A stretch of DNA of 8,448 nucleotides from Cellvibrionales bacterium UBA3090 (GCA_002367235.1 DFBC01000026.1:10626-19073), one strand, 5' to 3'; positions 1 to 7,144 are shown, numbered from the stretch's first letter. Notes: generated from the letters alone by a model not told the origin. Numbers and translations are program-made.

Positions 1-986
1 AAATAATGATGGGCGCTCATTTCACCACCATAGACGGCATTCTGTTCTCGCATCACCTGTTTTATAAATGCATGCCCACACTTACTCTGTACAGGTGTGC
101 CACCAAATTGCTGACAAACAGCCTCCGTGTTCCACAATAATCGTGGGTCATGAACAATCTTCTCACCCGGATGCTTGCGAAGAAAAGCTTCAGCCAACAA
201 ACCAACGATGTAATAACCCTCTATAAACTCGCCATTTTCATCAAATAGAAAACAGCGGTCAAAATCTCCATCCCAGGCAATACCAAAATCTGCACGATGC
301 TCTATCACTGCGTCCGCCGTGTGGTGACGACTCTCAGGGAGAAGGGGGTTGGGTATACCATTGGGAAACGATCCATCTGGCTCATGATTAACTTTAATAA
401 ATTCAAATGGCAAAAAGCTCTGCAGGGCATCAAGCACCGGGCCAGCGGTGCCGTTCCCGGCATTTACAACGATCTTTAACGGCTTGAGTTTTGATTTATC
501 GACATAGGTTAACAGGTGTTCAATGTAGGCATCGGAACAACTCACTCGTCGATAACTCCCCCTCGACCGGCTGTCTGCAGCTTGAAAAATAGTGCCCTCG
601 GCAATTTCTTGAATGTCCAACAAACCGGTATCAGCACTGATCGGCCTAGCCCCCTCTCTGACCAGTTTCATGCCGTTGTAATCAATCGGATTGTGACTAG
701 CCGTTACCATAATTCCGCCACCGACCTGAAAGAAATCGGTCGCAAAATAAATTTCCTCGGTTCCGCAGAGCCCTATATCTAACACATCAACGCCCTCGTC
801 TCTCAGACCACTGGCCAGAGCAGACTTCAAAGTCGCACTAGAGGTCCTGATATCCCCCCCGACAACAACCGCTTCTGGTGCCAACCAGCGCGCGTAGGCT
901 CGACCGATCAAATAGACTGTTTCCGGGGTTAGATCTTCTCCCAACTTTCCCCGTATGTCGTATGCCTTAAACCCGTTAATTTTCAT
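1..986 (-). CDS. manB: Phosphomannomutase CpsG/ManB (3' end beyond window)
   Basis: Interconverts mannose-6-phosphate and mannose-1-phosphate, the step before GDP-mannose synthesis for exopolysaccharide, LPS or capsule; cytoplasmic. The reading frame is open from ATG at 986 to the window edge (328 full codons), about 70% of a roughly 456-residue enzyme. Visible family marks are the N-terminal FKAYDIRGKLGE (7-18), the phosphoserine loop VTASHNP (94-100, catalytic Ser97), the metal loop DGDFDR (239-244) and the sugar-recognition motif GEMSAHHYF at the edge (321 on). GTEEIYFATD (75-84) and NGIPNPLLPE (209-218) match E. coli CpsG almost exactly, which favours phosphomannomutase over AlgC-type bifunctional PMM/PGM or GlmM. 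The start has a GGAAA Shine-Dalgarno six to eight bases upstream. It follows galU on the same strand, but a terminator lies immediately before its ribosome binding site. No frameshift is visible. Confidence 0.93.
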   Translation of the reverse strand, partial: MKINGFKAYDIRGKLGEDLTPETVYLIGRAYARWLAPEAVVVGGDIRTSSATLKSALASGLRDEGVDVLDIGLCGTEEIYFATDFFQVGGGIMVTASHNPIDYNGMKLVREGARPISADTGLLDIQEIAEGTIFQAADSRSRGSYRRVSCSDAYIEHLLTYVDKSKLKPLKIVVNAGNGTAGPVLDALQSFLPFEFIKVNHEPDGSFPNGIPNPLLPESRHHTADAVIEHRADFGIAWDGDFDRCFLFDENGEFIEGYYIVGLLAEAFLRKHPGEKIVHDPRLLWNTEAVCQQFGGTPVQSKCGHAFIKQVMREQNAVYGGEMSAHHY

Positions 987-999
987 TTAGTTTCCATAT

Positions 1000-1027
1000 A
1001 AAAAAGCCCATGCACAGAACATGGGCT
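1000..1027 (-). terminator. Rho-independent terminator between galU and manB
   Basis: On the minus strand an 8-bp perfect stem AGCCCATG/CATGGGCT (arms 1027-1020 and 1012-1005) encloses a 7-nt loop and is followed directly by six T residues and then ATAT. It starts 24 nt after the galU stop codon. The end of the T-tract is about five bases from the manB Shine-Dalgarno, so transcription reaching manB either reads through this structure or starts very close to it. Confidence 0.85.
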
Positions 1028-1051
1028 GAACAAGAACATTTGGCTCTAGCT

Positions 1052-1984
1052 CTAGCTTGAGCTGTCCAATTTGACTATTGACGACTTGTGCTCAAGGCTG
1101 TGTAAATACTCACGGAGTGATTCGCCAATCTCACCATGCTGCAGTGCATAGACAATATTGGCCTGTATGTAACCCAACTTGCTACCACAATCATGGCTTC
1201 GCCCCATAATCCGGTAAGCCTCAACCACTTCATGATGCAAGAGCTCTTCAAGCGCATCTGTTAACTGAACTTCACCCCCGACACCCATAGGCGTTTTCTC
1301 CAGGAGTTCCCAAATAGTTGGAGGTACCACATACCTTCCCACAACAGCCATATTTGAGGGGGCGCTCTCCTGAGCTGGTTTCTCAACCATCGCCTCTATC
1401 CTAGCTACCCCACCACCCAGCAAGTCAACGCCATTACAATCCACCACGCCATACTTGTTTACACTTTCCCAGGGTACGGCTTCAACCATAATCTGGCTGT
1501 GTCCAGTAGAGGAAAAATTCTCAATCATTGCAGCCAAATTGTCGACAGCGAGATCTGACTGATACTGATCTACTAGGACGTCGGGCAGCAAAATAGCAAA
1601 GGGGGCGTCACCGATAACGGGTCTTGCACAACTAATCGCATGCCCAAGCCCTTTGGCGTAGGGCTGCCTCACAGAAATTACCGTCACCCCATCCGGAACA
1701 ATGGCTCGAACCTCGTCAAGCAACTGCCGCTTAACCCGTTTTTCGAGCTGCGCCTCTAATTCAAAACTGGTATCAAAATGATTTTCGATAGAGTTTTTAC
1801 TCGCATGAGTCACTAGCACAATTTCTGTTATACCCGCCGTTATTGCCTCACTGACCACATACTGGATCAGGGGCTTATCAACAACTGGGAGCATTTCCTT
1901 TGGAATTGCCTTGGTAGCAGGCAACATACGCGTTCCCAGACCTGCCACTGGGATAACCGCTTTACGAACAACAGATGAGATCAT
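1052..1984 (-). CDS. galU: UTP--glucose-1-phosphate uridylyltransferase
   Basis: Makes UDP-glucose from UTP and glucose-1-phosphate, a precursor for LPS core, exopolysaccharide, glucans and galactose metabolism; cytoplasmic. The 310-residue protein has the usual bacterial GalU length of about 300. Motifs in order are the nucleotide-binding loop AGLGTRMLPATK (14-25) with KEMLP (29-33), the metal/nucleotide site LPDV (133-136, Asp135), VEKP (200-203), GGEVQLTDAL (236-245) and SHDCGSKLGY (263-272). These match E. coli GalU closely and distinguish it from RmlA-type thymidylyltransferases. ATG 1984 is forced as the start: an in-frame TGA lies two codons upstream, and the conserved KAVIPVAGLGTR begins at residue 8. 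The best Shine-Dalgarno-like bases (GAAGG) touch the ATG with no spacer, which is unusual. Transcription should stop at the hairpin between it and manB. I saw no convincing promoter upstream. Confidence 0.96.
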   Translation of the reverse strand: MISSVVRKAVIPVAGLGTRMLPATKAIPKEMLPVVDKPLIQYVVSEAITAGITEIVLVTHASKNSIENHFDTSFELEAQLEKRVKRQLLDEVRAIVPDGVTVISVRQPYAKGLGHAISCARPVIGDAPFAILLPDVLVDQYQSDLAVDNLAAMIENFSSTGHSQIMVEAVPWESVNKYGVVDCNGVDLLGGGVARIEAMVEKPAQESAPSNMAVVGRYVVPPTIWELLEKTPMGVGGEVQLTDALEELLHHEVVEAYRIMGRSHDCGSKLGYIQANIVYALQHGEIGESLREYLHSLEHKSSIVKLDSSS

Positions 1985-2281
1985 CCTTCAAGGAACCCGA
2001 TATAGTTAATATGTCATACACCCCGCCATAGACTTAGCCTGGCAGATCTAATAATTGAGCACACCATCATACAAGTACAGCCATCATCATCATACCCTTC
2101 CCGTGAAATCTCAGCAGTAGCTTCACCTGTACTCACCAGAAATAACCTCGATCTTCAATCAATCAGTAATAGATAGCCCGCATCCTAAGCTGGCTAGCCA
2201 TAGCTTAAAAAAACTAACTCAGGAACTTGTCACAACAACCGAGAGAACCGACCTCATTTAACACCCAGATAGACGATAAAT
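1985..2281. other. Intergenic stretch upstream of galU, no gene recognised
   Basis: No frame on either strand reads as a credible protein. The stretch holds a short CAT-triplet run (about 2081-2093) and an inverted repeat TAAGCT...AGCTTA (2186-2207) with GGCTAGCC inside. It must contain the leader and probably the promoter of galU, but I could not pick -35 and -10 boxes with confidence. The right end may include unrecognisable remains of the recombinase relic that begins near 2282. Confidence 0.5.
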
Positions 2282-2692
2282 TTTGCCATCACCTATGACC
2301 TGGATTTCAAGGAGATCATCAACTCGATCGCTCAGTCTAACCAAGACAGAACAGGAACTAATTTTCAATATTGAGGATCATAGCCAGCCAGAAATTCAAA
2401 AAAACCTCACGGGTTTGCAGTCACACCAGATAATTTGAAGAGGGCCTGTTAGCAAGCCAGAGGCGAGATTGGTGTTGATAATCACCTGACGAAGATTGAG
2501 CCCCCAGGTATTCAGTTATTACGTGCCCGGTATATCTTTGCCTGCTCTGCCAGAGAGTACATCATTGACTTACCCGGACTCACAAACGAGGACATGAGGG
2601 CTCGTTATTATGCAGGTCACGAGAAGACCCAACCCATCACCGTGAACGCAGGTTCAAACCCCAAAGAACGAGATTTCAGTGGCATAAACTGA
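2282..2692 (+). pseudogene. Relic of a phage-type tyrosine recombinase (integrase), C-terminal part only
   Basis: Read in one frame, this stretch gives about 137 codons interrupted by TGA (2372), TAG (2381) and TAG (2450) before the terminal TGA (2690). The last segment (2453-2692) is open for 79 codons and carries a recognisable integrase C-terminus. EPPGIQLLRARYIFA fits the box II region, usually PPTFHEIRALG, with the arginine retained (codon 2522) but the histidine changed to Gln. REYIIDLPGLTNEDM fits the usual EYIQALMGHTDEDM, with the catalytic GH histidine changed to Leu (codon 2579). ARYYAGHEK fits the nucleophile segment, with Tyr at codon 2606. VTPDNLKRA (2420-2446) and ARGEIGVD further upstream fit the linker before box II. 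The N-terminal DNA-binding and core parts are absent. The gene is therefore truncated and inactivated. It lies opposite in strand to its neighbours, ending about 117 bp from the 3' end of tRNA-Pro, a usual integration site for such elements. The identification rests on remembered family motifs, not on an alignment. Confidence 0.68.
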
Positions 2693-2778
2693 GCCACGAA
2701 GTGGGCTCCCAGCTGCTCAAATTGAGCCTGTTACGGAGAATGATACGGGAAAAGTTTTCAGCCTGATTTGGCCGAGTC

Positions 2779-2809
2779 GCCTATAACCAGAGCGGTTATT
2801 GGCTTTTAT
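2779..2809 (+). terminator. Possible Rho-independent terminator facing the tRNA-Pro 3' end
   Basis: On the plus strand GCCTATAACC (2779-2788) pairs with GGTTATTGGC (2794-2803), a 10-bp stem with one mismatch and a 5-nt loop, followed by TTTTATT. This would end plus-strand transcription coming from the recombinase relic. On the minus strand the same hairpin lies just behind the tRNA CCA end but has no T-tract after it; there it might act as a 3' trailer structure. Confidence 0.4.
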
Positions 2810-2886
2810 TGGTCGGGGCGGCCGGATTTGAACCGACGACCACTACACCCCCAGTGTAGTGCGCTACCAGACTGCGCTACGCCCCG
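2810..2886 (-). tRNA. tRNA-Pro (anticodon GGG)
   Basis: A 77-nt cloverleaf with encoded CCA. Acceptor CGGGGCG pairs with CGCCCCG, discriminator A, then CCA (2812-2810). The D-arm is GCGC/GCGC around AGTCTGGTA. The anticodon stem CTACA/TGTAG encloses the loop CTGGGGG, giving anticodon GGG. The T-arm is GTCGG-TTCGAAT-CCGGC. It reads proline CCC/CCU codons. The gene follows the merR-like gene on the same strand with its own promoter about 37 bases upstream. Its 3' end faces the integrase relic. Confidence 0.97.
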
Positions 2887-2922
2887 ATTTACTTAGAGAT
2901 ATGGTCTCTTAAGAAGGCGCTC

Positions 2923-2950
2923 ATCATACCGAAAGCATCCAACAATACAA
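2923..2950 (-). promoter_or_regulatory. Sigma-70-type promoter of tRNA-Pro
   Basis: On the minus strand TTGTAT (2950-2945) and TATGAT (2928-2923) are separated by 16 bp. They are followed by a GC-rich discriminator GAGCGCC, typical of stringently controlled stable-RNA promoters. The predicted start is near 2916, giving a leader of about 30 nt. That leader contains an imperfect inverted repeat (2892-2912, TTAGAGA/TCTCTTAA) just before the mature 5' end. Confidence 0.65.
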
Positions 2951-2959
2951 GGGGTTAAA

Positions 2960-3316
2960 TTAGGCTTTAAGGACCACTAGAAGCTCTTCTAATTCACCAA
3001 CAGTCTGATCAATTAACTGGCGTACTTGGGTCGCGTCTTCTTTGGCATCGTCACCCGTTAATCGCTGACGGGCGCCACCGATTGTGAACCCTTGATCATA
3101 GAGCAGCGAGCGTATTTGACGAATAATCAATACATCCTGACGTTGATAGTAACGTCGATTACCCCGACGTTTCACCGGACTAAGATTAGGAAACTCTTGC
3201 TCCCAATACCTCAGCACATGTGGTTTTACATCACAGAGTTCACTGACCTCACCTATGGTGAAGTAACGCTTACCGGGAATAGTCGGCAATTGATCGTTAT
3301 TACTCGGTTCCAGCAT
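2960..3316 (-). CDS. MerR-family DNA-binding protein, orphan type downstream of ihfA
   Basis: A short protein of 118 residues. An N-terminal winged helix-turn-helix of the MerR type covers about residues 17-90: YFTIGEVSELCDVKPHVLRYWEQEF is the helix-turn-helix and first arm, and KRRGNRRYY (49-57) is the wing. QGFTIGGARQRL (75-86) follows, then a short helical tail (about 96-117) likely to form the dimer coiled coil. There is no C-terminal effector domain and no cysteine pattern for metal sensing, so ligand and targets are unknown. I recall near-identical proteins at the same place, between ihfA and tRNA-Pro, in Pseudomonas. The ATG lies inside the end of ihfA, overlapping it by 17 nt in another frame, which suggests translational coupling; a weak GGTAGAG Shine-Dalgarno precedes it. 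No terminator was seen behind it. Confidence 0.9.
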   Translation of the reverse strand: MLEPSNNDQLPTIPGKRYFTIGEVSELCDVKPHVLRYWEQEFPNLSPVKRRGNRRYYQRQDVLIIRQIRSLLYDQGFTIGGARQRLTGDDAKEDATQVRQLIDQTVGELEELLVVLKA

Positions 3317-3599
3317 AGCTCTCTACCCTTGCCTTTAATTTCTGCCCTGGCTTAAACGTCACAACACGTCTGGCAGAAATTGGGATCTCCTGTCCCGTTT
3401 TAGGATTACGTCCTGGACGGGTATTTTTATCACGCAGCTCAAAATTACCAAAGCCAGACAGTTTGACCTGTTCATTACCCTCTAAAGCAGCTCTGATCTC
3501 CTCAAAAAAGGATTCTACAATCTCTTTAGCTTCCCGCTTATTCAAACCCAGCTCTTCAAAGAGCATTTCGGCAAGATCGGCTTTTGTGAGTGCTGACAT
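3300..3599 (-). CDS. ihfA: Integration host factor subunit alpha
   Basis: DNA-bending nucleoid protein that acts as a heterodimer with IhfB in recombination, replication and transcription control. At 99 residues it has the same length as E. coli IhfA. The HU/IHF signature GFGNFELRDKNTRPGRNPKTG occupies 49-69; Pro66 in RPGRNP is the residue that intercalates into DNA (Pro65 in E. coli). EQVKLSGFGNF and ARRVVTFKPGQKLK (77-90) favour the alpha subunit over IhfB or HU. The gene begins 7 nt after the pheT stop, with AGGGG overlapping the pheT end as a distant Shine-Dalgarno (about 11 nt), so it is cotranscribed with pheST as in E. coli. The merR-like gene overlaps its 3' end. Confidence 0.97.
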   Translation of the reverse strand: MSALTKADLAEMLFEELGLNKREAKEIVESFFEEIRAALEGNEQVKLSGFGNFELRDKNTRPGRNPKTGQEIPISARRVVTFKPGQKLKARVESYAGTE

Positions 3600-3606
3600 G
3601 TATAAA

Positions 3607-5988
3607 TTAACCCCTAAGGCTCGCTGAATATTGTGCTTCCAAAGCCTTTACAACGCTTTCAACTGACACATTGATTTCATCTTCTGTAAGGGTGCGCGAA
3701 CTCTCCCTAAAGGTCAACCCTAGCGCGACACTTTTTCTATTGTTTTCAATACCTTTTCCTTGATAGACATCAAATACCTTTAAGTCTACAAGGTTAGAAC
3801 CAGCATTTTCTCGCACGGTGCTGCTCAAAGAACCAGCAGAGATTTTTTCATCAACGATCACTGCCAGATCACGACGCACCTCAGGAAACTTACTAATCCC
3901 CTTAAAAGCAGGCAACTCATCTTCCAGTACTTGATTCAAGCTGACCTCGAAAACAAAAACCGGCTGACTTAAATCCAGAGCCTTCTGAACGCTGGGATGC
4001 AACTGCCCCACATAACCAACCAACTGACCATTTCGCTCTATTCTTGCAGTTTGCCCAGGATGTAGCGCAGGGTGTTCGCCAGCGAAAAAATCAAACTGAT
4101 CACCAACATGTCCCAGTTGCAAAATGGACTCTACATCACCTTTGATATCAAAAAAATCCACATCGCCCTGTTTCGCAACCCAGCTTTCCGGGTGGCGACG
4201 ACCCGTTATAGCTCCCGCCATCATCGATGACTGCTCTAACGACTCACCAGCGGGTATAAAGTTGAGTCCTGTTTCAAACAACCTCACGCGATTCTGTTGC
4301 CTATTAAGGTTGTGACGGATGGTTGGCAGAAGCCCTGACCACAGGGTCGTTCTCATCACCGACATATCACTGGCAATCGGGTTGGCCAGTACCACAGAAT
4401 CGATATCGGGGGACAAGTACTTCTGGACCTCAGGGTCCACGAAACAATAAGTAATTGCCTCCTGGTAGCCATGCGCTATTAATTGCTGACGCAAAGCAGG
4501 TAGGCCTTGGCGTGTTTCACGCAGCCCCTCAATAGGCAATGCCGCTTGAATTGTCGATGTCGGTAGGCGGTTGTAACCATAGATGCGTGCAATCTCTTCG
4601 ATGAGATCGGCTTCAATTTCAATATCAAAACGCCAGCTAGGCGCTTTGCATGTCCAGCCGTTGTCATCGGAACTGAGAATAGTCAAGCCGAGCCTGAGCA
4701 AGATATCTTCGACTTGTGTGCTATCAATTGACAGACCTAGTTGCTGCTCAATCCGCACCTGTTTTAATGTAACCTCGGCCATTGATGGGAGGTTACTTTC
4801 TTTCTCAACAATAGTGACTGGCCCTGGCTCGCCACCAACTATCTCTAGCAATAATTTAGTCGCTCTTTCTACCGCGGCTTCTTGTAACTGTGGATCCACA
4901 CCGCGCTCAAAACGATGGGAAGAATCTGTATGCATACCGTATACCCGCGAACGTCCGGCAATAGCCAGCGGGTTAAAGAAAGCACTTTCCAAGAAAATAT
5001 TACGGGTATCAGCAGTAACAGAAGTCCCTGCCCCACCCATGATCCCAGCCATAGCCACTGCTTTTTTCTGGTCGGCAATCACTAGCGTATCGCTATTTAG
5101 AGCTACGCTAGAGCCATCCAGCAATTCGAGCTCTTCCCCTTGATTAGCCATGCGCACCACAATGCCACCTTCCAGCTGGGCTAAATCAAAGGCATGCATG
5201 GGTTGACCAAGTTCGAGCATCACATAGTTGGTCACATCCACCACTGGATCAATACTTCGAACGCCACTGCGGCGTAGCTTTTCCTGAAGCCACATGGGCG
5301 ACTCCACACCCAGATTAACATTTCTAATCACTCGACCAACGTAGCGCGAGCAGGCCTCAGGAGCCTGTAAATCGATATCAAGGGTATCGGAGATCACATC
5401 AATCACCGGCTCACAAGGCGACTCAGAAACGGCGCATTGATTTAACACCCCGGTTTCACGTGCCAACCCTCTGATACTCAGGCAGTCACCCCGGTTCGGA
5501 GTAAGATCCACTTCGATAATATGGTCGTCCAGCTCAAGGTACTCCCGCAAGTCGACACCTACAGGTGCATCAGCAGGGAGCTCCCAAAGGCCACCTGAGG
5601 AATCACCCAGCCCCACTTCATCCGGGCCGCAAAGCATACCAAAGGACTCCACATCACGAAGCTTGGCTTTTTTGATTTTAAAATCACCGGGTAACTTGGC
5701 ACCCACTGTAGCGAAGGGGATTTTTAACCCTTCACGAGCATTGGGGGCACCACAAACCACTTGCGTAATCGCTTCGATACCACCGGCCACCTGACAGATT
5801 CTTAACTTGTCTGCATTAGGGTGCTGTTCTACCGAGGTAATCTGACCGACCACAACACCACTAAACTCAGGAGCCACTGGCTCCACAGCATCTACTTCCA
5901 AGCCAGCCATAGTTAACTGAGCAACTAACGCTGTCGTATCAACCGATGGGTTTACCCACTCTCTCAACCAGGATTCACTGAATTTCAT
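3607..5988 (-). CDS. pheT: Phenylalanine--tRNA ligase beta subunit
   Basis: Large subunit of the (alpha-beta)2 enzyme that charges tRNA-Phe; it carries tRNA-binding and editing domains. The 793 residues compare with 795 in E. coli. Domains in order: an N-terminal segment; the EMAP-like OB tRNA-binding fold (about 39-150, with HPNADKLRICQV at 56-67 and the CGAPN turn at 79-83); the B3/B4 editing region (about 210-380, with DVTNYVMLELGQPMHAFD at 251-268 and FERGVDP at 360-366); the B5 domain (about 400-475); the catalytic-like core (about 480-690, with LFETG at 570-574); and the C-terminal ferredoxin-fold anticodon-binding domain (about 697-793, FPEVRRDLAVIVD). ATG 5988 begins the conserved MKFSESWLREWV. 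It follows pheS after an unusually AT-rich 63-nt gap, with only a weak AGG as Shine-Dalgarno. No missing domain or frameshift. Confidence 0.98.
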   Translation of the reverse strand: MKFSESWLREWVNPSVDTTALVAQLTMAGLEVDAVEPVAPEFSGVVVGQITSVEQHPNADKLRICQVAGGIEAITQVVCGAPNAREGLKIPFATVGAKLPGDFKIKKAKLRDVESFGMLCGPDEVGLGDSSGGLWELPADAPVGVDLREYLELDDHIIEVDLTPNRGDCLSIRGLARETGVLNQCAVSESPCEPVIDVISDTLDIDLQAPEACSRYVGRVIRNVNLGVESPMWLQEKLRRSGVRSIDPVVDVTNYVMLELGQPMHAFDLAQLEGGIVVRMANQGEELELLDGSSVALNSDTLVIADQKKAVAMAGIMGGAGTSVTADTRNIFLESAFFNPLAIAGRSRVYGMHTDSSHRFERGVDPQLQEAAVERATKLLLEIVGGEPGPVTIVEKESNLPSMAEVTLKQVRIEQQLGLSIDSTQVEDILLRLGLTILSSDDNGWTCKAPSWRFDIEIEADLIEEIARIYGYNRLPTSTIQAALPIEGLRETRQGLPALRQQLIAHGYQEAITYCFVDPEVQKYLSPDIDSVVLANPIASDMSVMRTTLWSGLLPTIRHNLNRQQNRVRLFETGLNFIPAGESLEQSSMMAGAITGRRHPESWVAKQGDVDFFDIKGDVESILQLGHVGDQFDFFAGEHPALHPGQTARIERNGQLVGYVGQLHPSVQKALDLSQPVFVFEVSLNQVLEDELPAFKGISKFPEVRRDLAVIVDEKISAGSLSSTVRENAGSNLVDLKVFDVYQGKGIENNRKSVALGLTFRESSRTLTEDEINVSVESVVKALEAQYSASLRG

Positions 5989-6051
5989 TCGCTAATTGCC
6001 TACAAATAATATTTAATAATTTACTTTACAATAAACTTATAATCTACTGAT

Positions 6052-7065
6052 TTAGAACTGTTTTAAGAACTGCAAATCATTTTCAAAAAATAACCGAAGG
6101 TCGTTGACGCCATAGCGCAACATGGCCAACCTCTCAACACCCATACCAAAGGCAAATCCGGAATACTTATTGGAATCTACATTACAGTGAGCAAACACAT
6201 TGGGATGCACCATCCCACAGCCCATCACCTCTAGCCAGCCGGTATTTTTACAAATTCGACAACCTTTACCCTGACAATTTGTACACTGAATATCGACTTC
6301 CGCAGAGGGCTCGGTAAACGGAAAATACGAAGGGCGGAAACGTACCGGTAAATCCGCCTCAAAAAAGGCCTTAAGAAATTGATCAATGGTGCCTTTAAGA
6401 TCGGCCATACTCACATTTTCATCAACGACCAAACCTTCGACCTGATGAAACATGGGAGTGTGAGTTAAGTCGGAATCGCAGCGATACACTCTTCCTGGGC
6501 AAACAATCCGAATGGGCGGTTCCGTTGACTCCATTGTGCGAATCTGAACCGGCGATGTGTGAGTTCTCAAAACGGTGTTTTCATTCACATAAAAGGTATC
6601 GTGCATCGCCCGAGCGGGATGGTGTGCTGGGATGTTAAGCGCTTCGAAGTTGTGATAATCATCCTCAATCTCCGGCCCCTCTTCTACCGCATATCCGACG
6701 CGGGTAAAAAATGATTCTATGCGCTCCATCGTATGAGTAATGAGATGCAACCCACCCACACTTTCACATCGACCAGATAAGGTTACATCAACGGCCTCGC
6801 TTGCCAGTCTAGCGGCTACAACAGCCTGCTCGAGACTCTCTCGACGTAGATTTATCTTCGCCTGTACTTGCTGTTTCACCTCATTGATACGAGCGCCAGC
6901 TGCTGGACGCTCCTCAGCTGAAAGCTTACCAAGTGTTTTAAGCAGGCCGGTTAACTGACCCTTCTTGCCAAGATATTCAACTCGAACTTGATCGAGAGTT
7001 GACACGTCAGCCGCCTGATCAACGGCCTTTTCAGCTTCACTTGCCAGAAGCTCAAGGTTTTCCAT
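6052..7065 (-). CDS. pheS: Phenylalanine--tRNA ligase alpha subunit
   Basis: Catalytic subunit that activates phenylalanine and transfers it to tRNA-Phe; class II synthetase. 337 residues. An N-terminal coiled coil (about 1-90) is followed by the catalytic core: motif 1 around HLITHTMERIESFF (107-120), motif 2 GRVYRCDSDLTHTPMFHQVEG (191-211) and motif 3 GFAFGMGVERLAMLRYG (303-319). The phenylalanine pocket includes FPFTEPSAEVD (248-258) and Ala305. A CxxC-x4-CxxC cluster (Cys261, 264, 269, 272) sits before GWLEVMGCGMVHP; E. coli lacks it, but I recall the same cluster in Bacillus PheS. The ATG has a strong AAGGGG Shine-Dalgarno seven bases upstream, which can pair weakly with the preceding CCTTTTTT. 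A terminator or attenuator precedes the gene, so expression depends on read-through or attenuation control. It acts together with pheT downstream. Confidence 0.98.
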   Translation of the reverse strand: MENLELLASEAEKAVDQAADVSTLDQVRVEYLGKKGQLTGLLKTLGKLSAEERPAAGARINEVKQQVQAKINLRRESLEQAVVAARLASEAVDVTLSGRCESVGGLHLITHTMERIESFFTRVGYAVEEGPEIEDDYHNFEALNIPAHHPARAMHDTFYVNENTVLRTHTSPVQIRTMESTEPPIRIVCPGRVYRCDSDLTHTPMFHQVEGLVVDENVSMADLKGTIDQFLKAFFEADLPVRFRPSYFPFTEPSAEVDIQCTNCQGKGCRICKNTGWLEVMGCGMVHPNVFAHCNVDSNKYSGFAFGMGVERLAMLRYGVNDLRLFFENDLQFLKQF

Positions 7066-7092
7066 TCTTACGCCCCTTAAAAAAGGCCTGTT

Positions 7093-7133
7093 AAAAAATA
7101 AAAAAGGGAAAGAGCGCCGGCCCTTTCCCTTTT
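7093..7133 (-). terminator. Rho-independent terminator or attenuator before pheS
   Basis: On the minus strand an 11-bp perfect stem AAAAGGGAAAG/CTTTTCCC-type (arms 7133-7123 and 7112-7102) closes a 10-nt GC-rich loop. It is followed by a long T-tract, TTTTTTATTTTTT. It lies between rplT and pheS, the position where E. coli has the pheST attenuator. The spacer contains no phenylalanine-rich leader peptide, so a classical ribosome-stalling attenuator is not supported. Its function could be partial termination of the infC-rpmI-rplT transcript. Confidence 0.88.
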
Positions 7134-7144
7134 CAATGCATATT

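Noticed and set aside
297..782. Plus-strand open frames of 60 and 88 codons
   Set aside because: Both are antisense to the intact manB frame, which carries all catalytic motifs.
2081..2093. Run of CAT triplets as a contingency repeat
   Set aside because: Only about four units, not inside a gene and not placed at a promoter I can identify.
2186..2207. Inverted repeat TAAGCT...AGCTTA as a terminator upstream of galU
   Set aside because: The A-run follows on the plus strand, so neither strand has a T-tract after the stem. There is no gene for it to terminate.
2646..2665. GGTTCAAACC resembling a tRNA T-arm, as a duplicated tRNA end (att site)
   Set aside because: The match is limited to the generic T-loop-like bases; the flanking sequence does not repeat the tRNA-Pro 3' end. 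I found no direct repeat of that end elsewhere in the window.
4583..5143. 186-codon open frame on the plus strand
   Set aside because: It lies wholly opposite pheT, has a serine-rich composition typical of an antisense shadow frame, and matches no family I know.
6249..6284. CxxC-x4-CxxC cysteine cluster in PheS as a novel zinc finger insertion
   Set aside because: E. coli PheS lacks it, but I recall the same cluster in Bacillus and other PheS proteins, so it is a known family variant.
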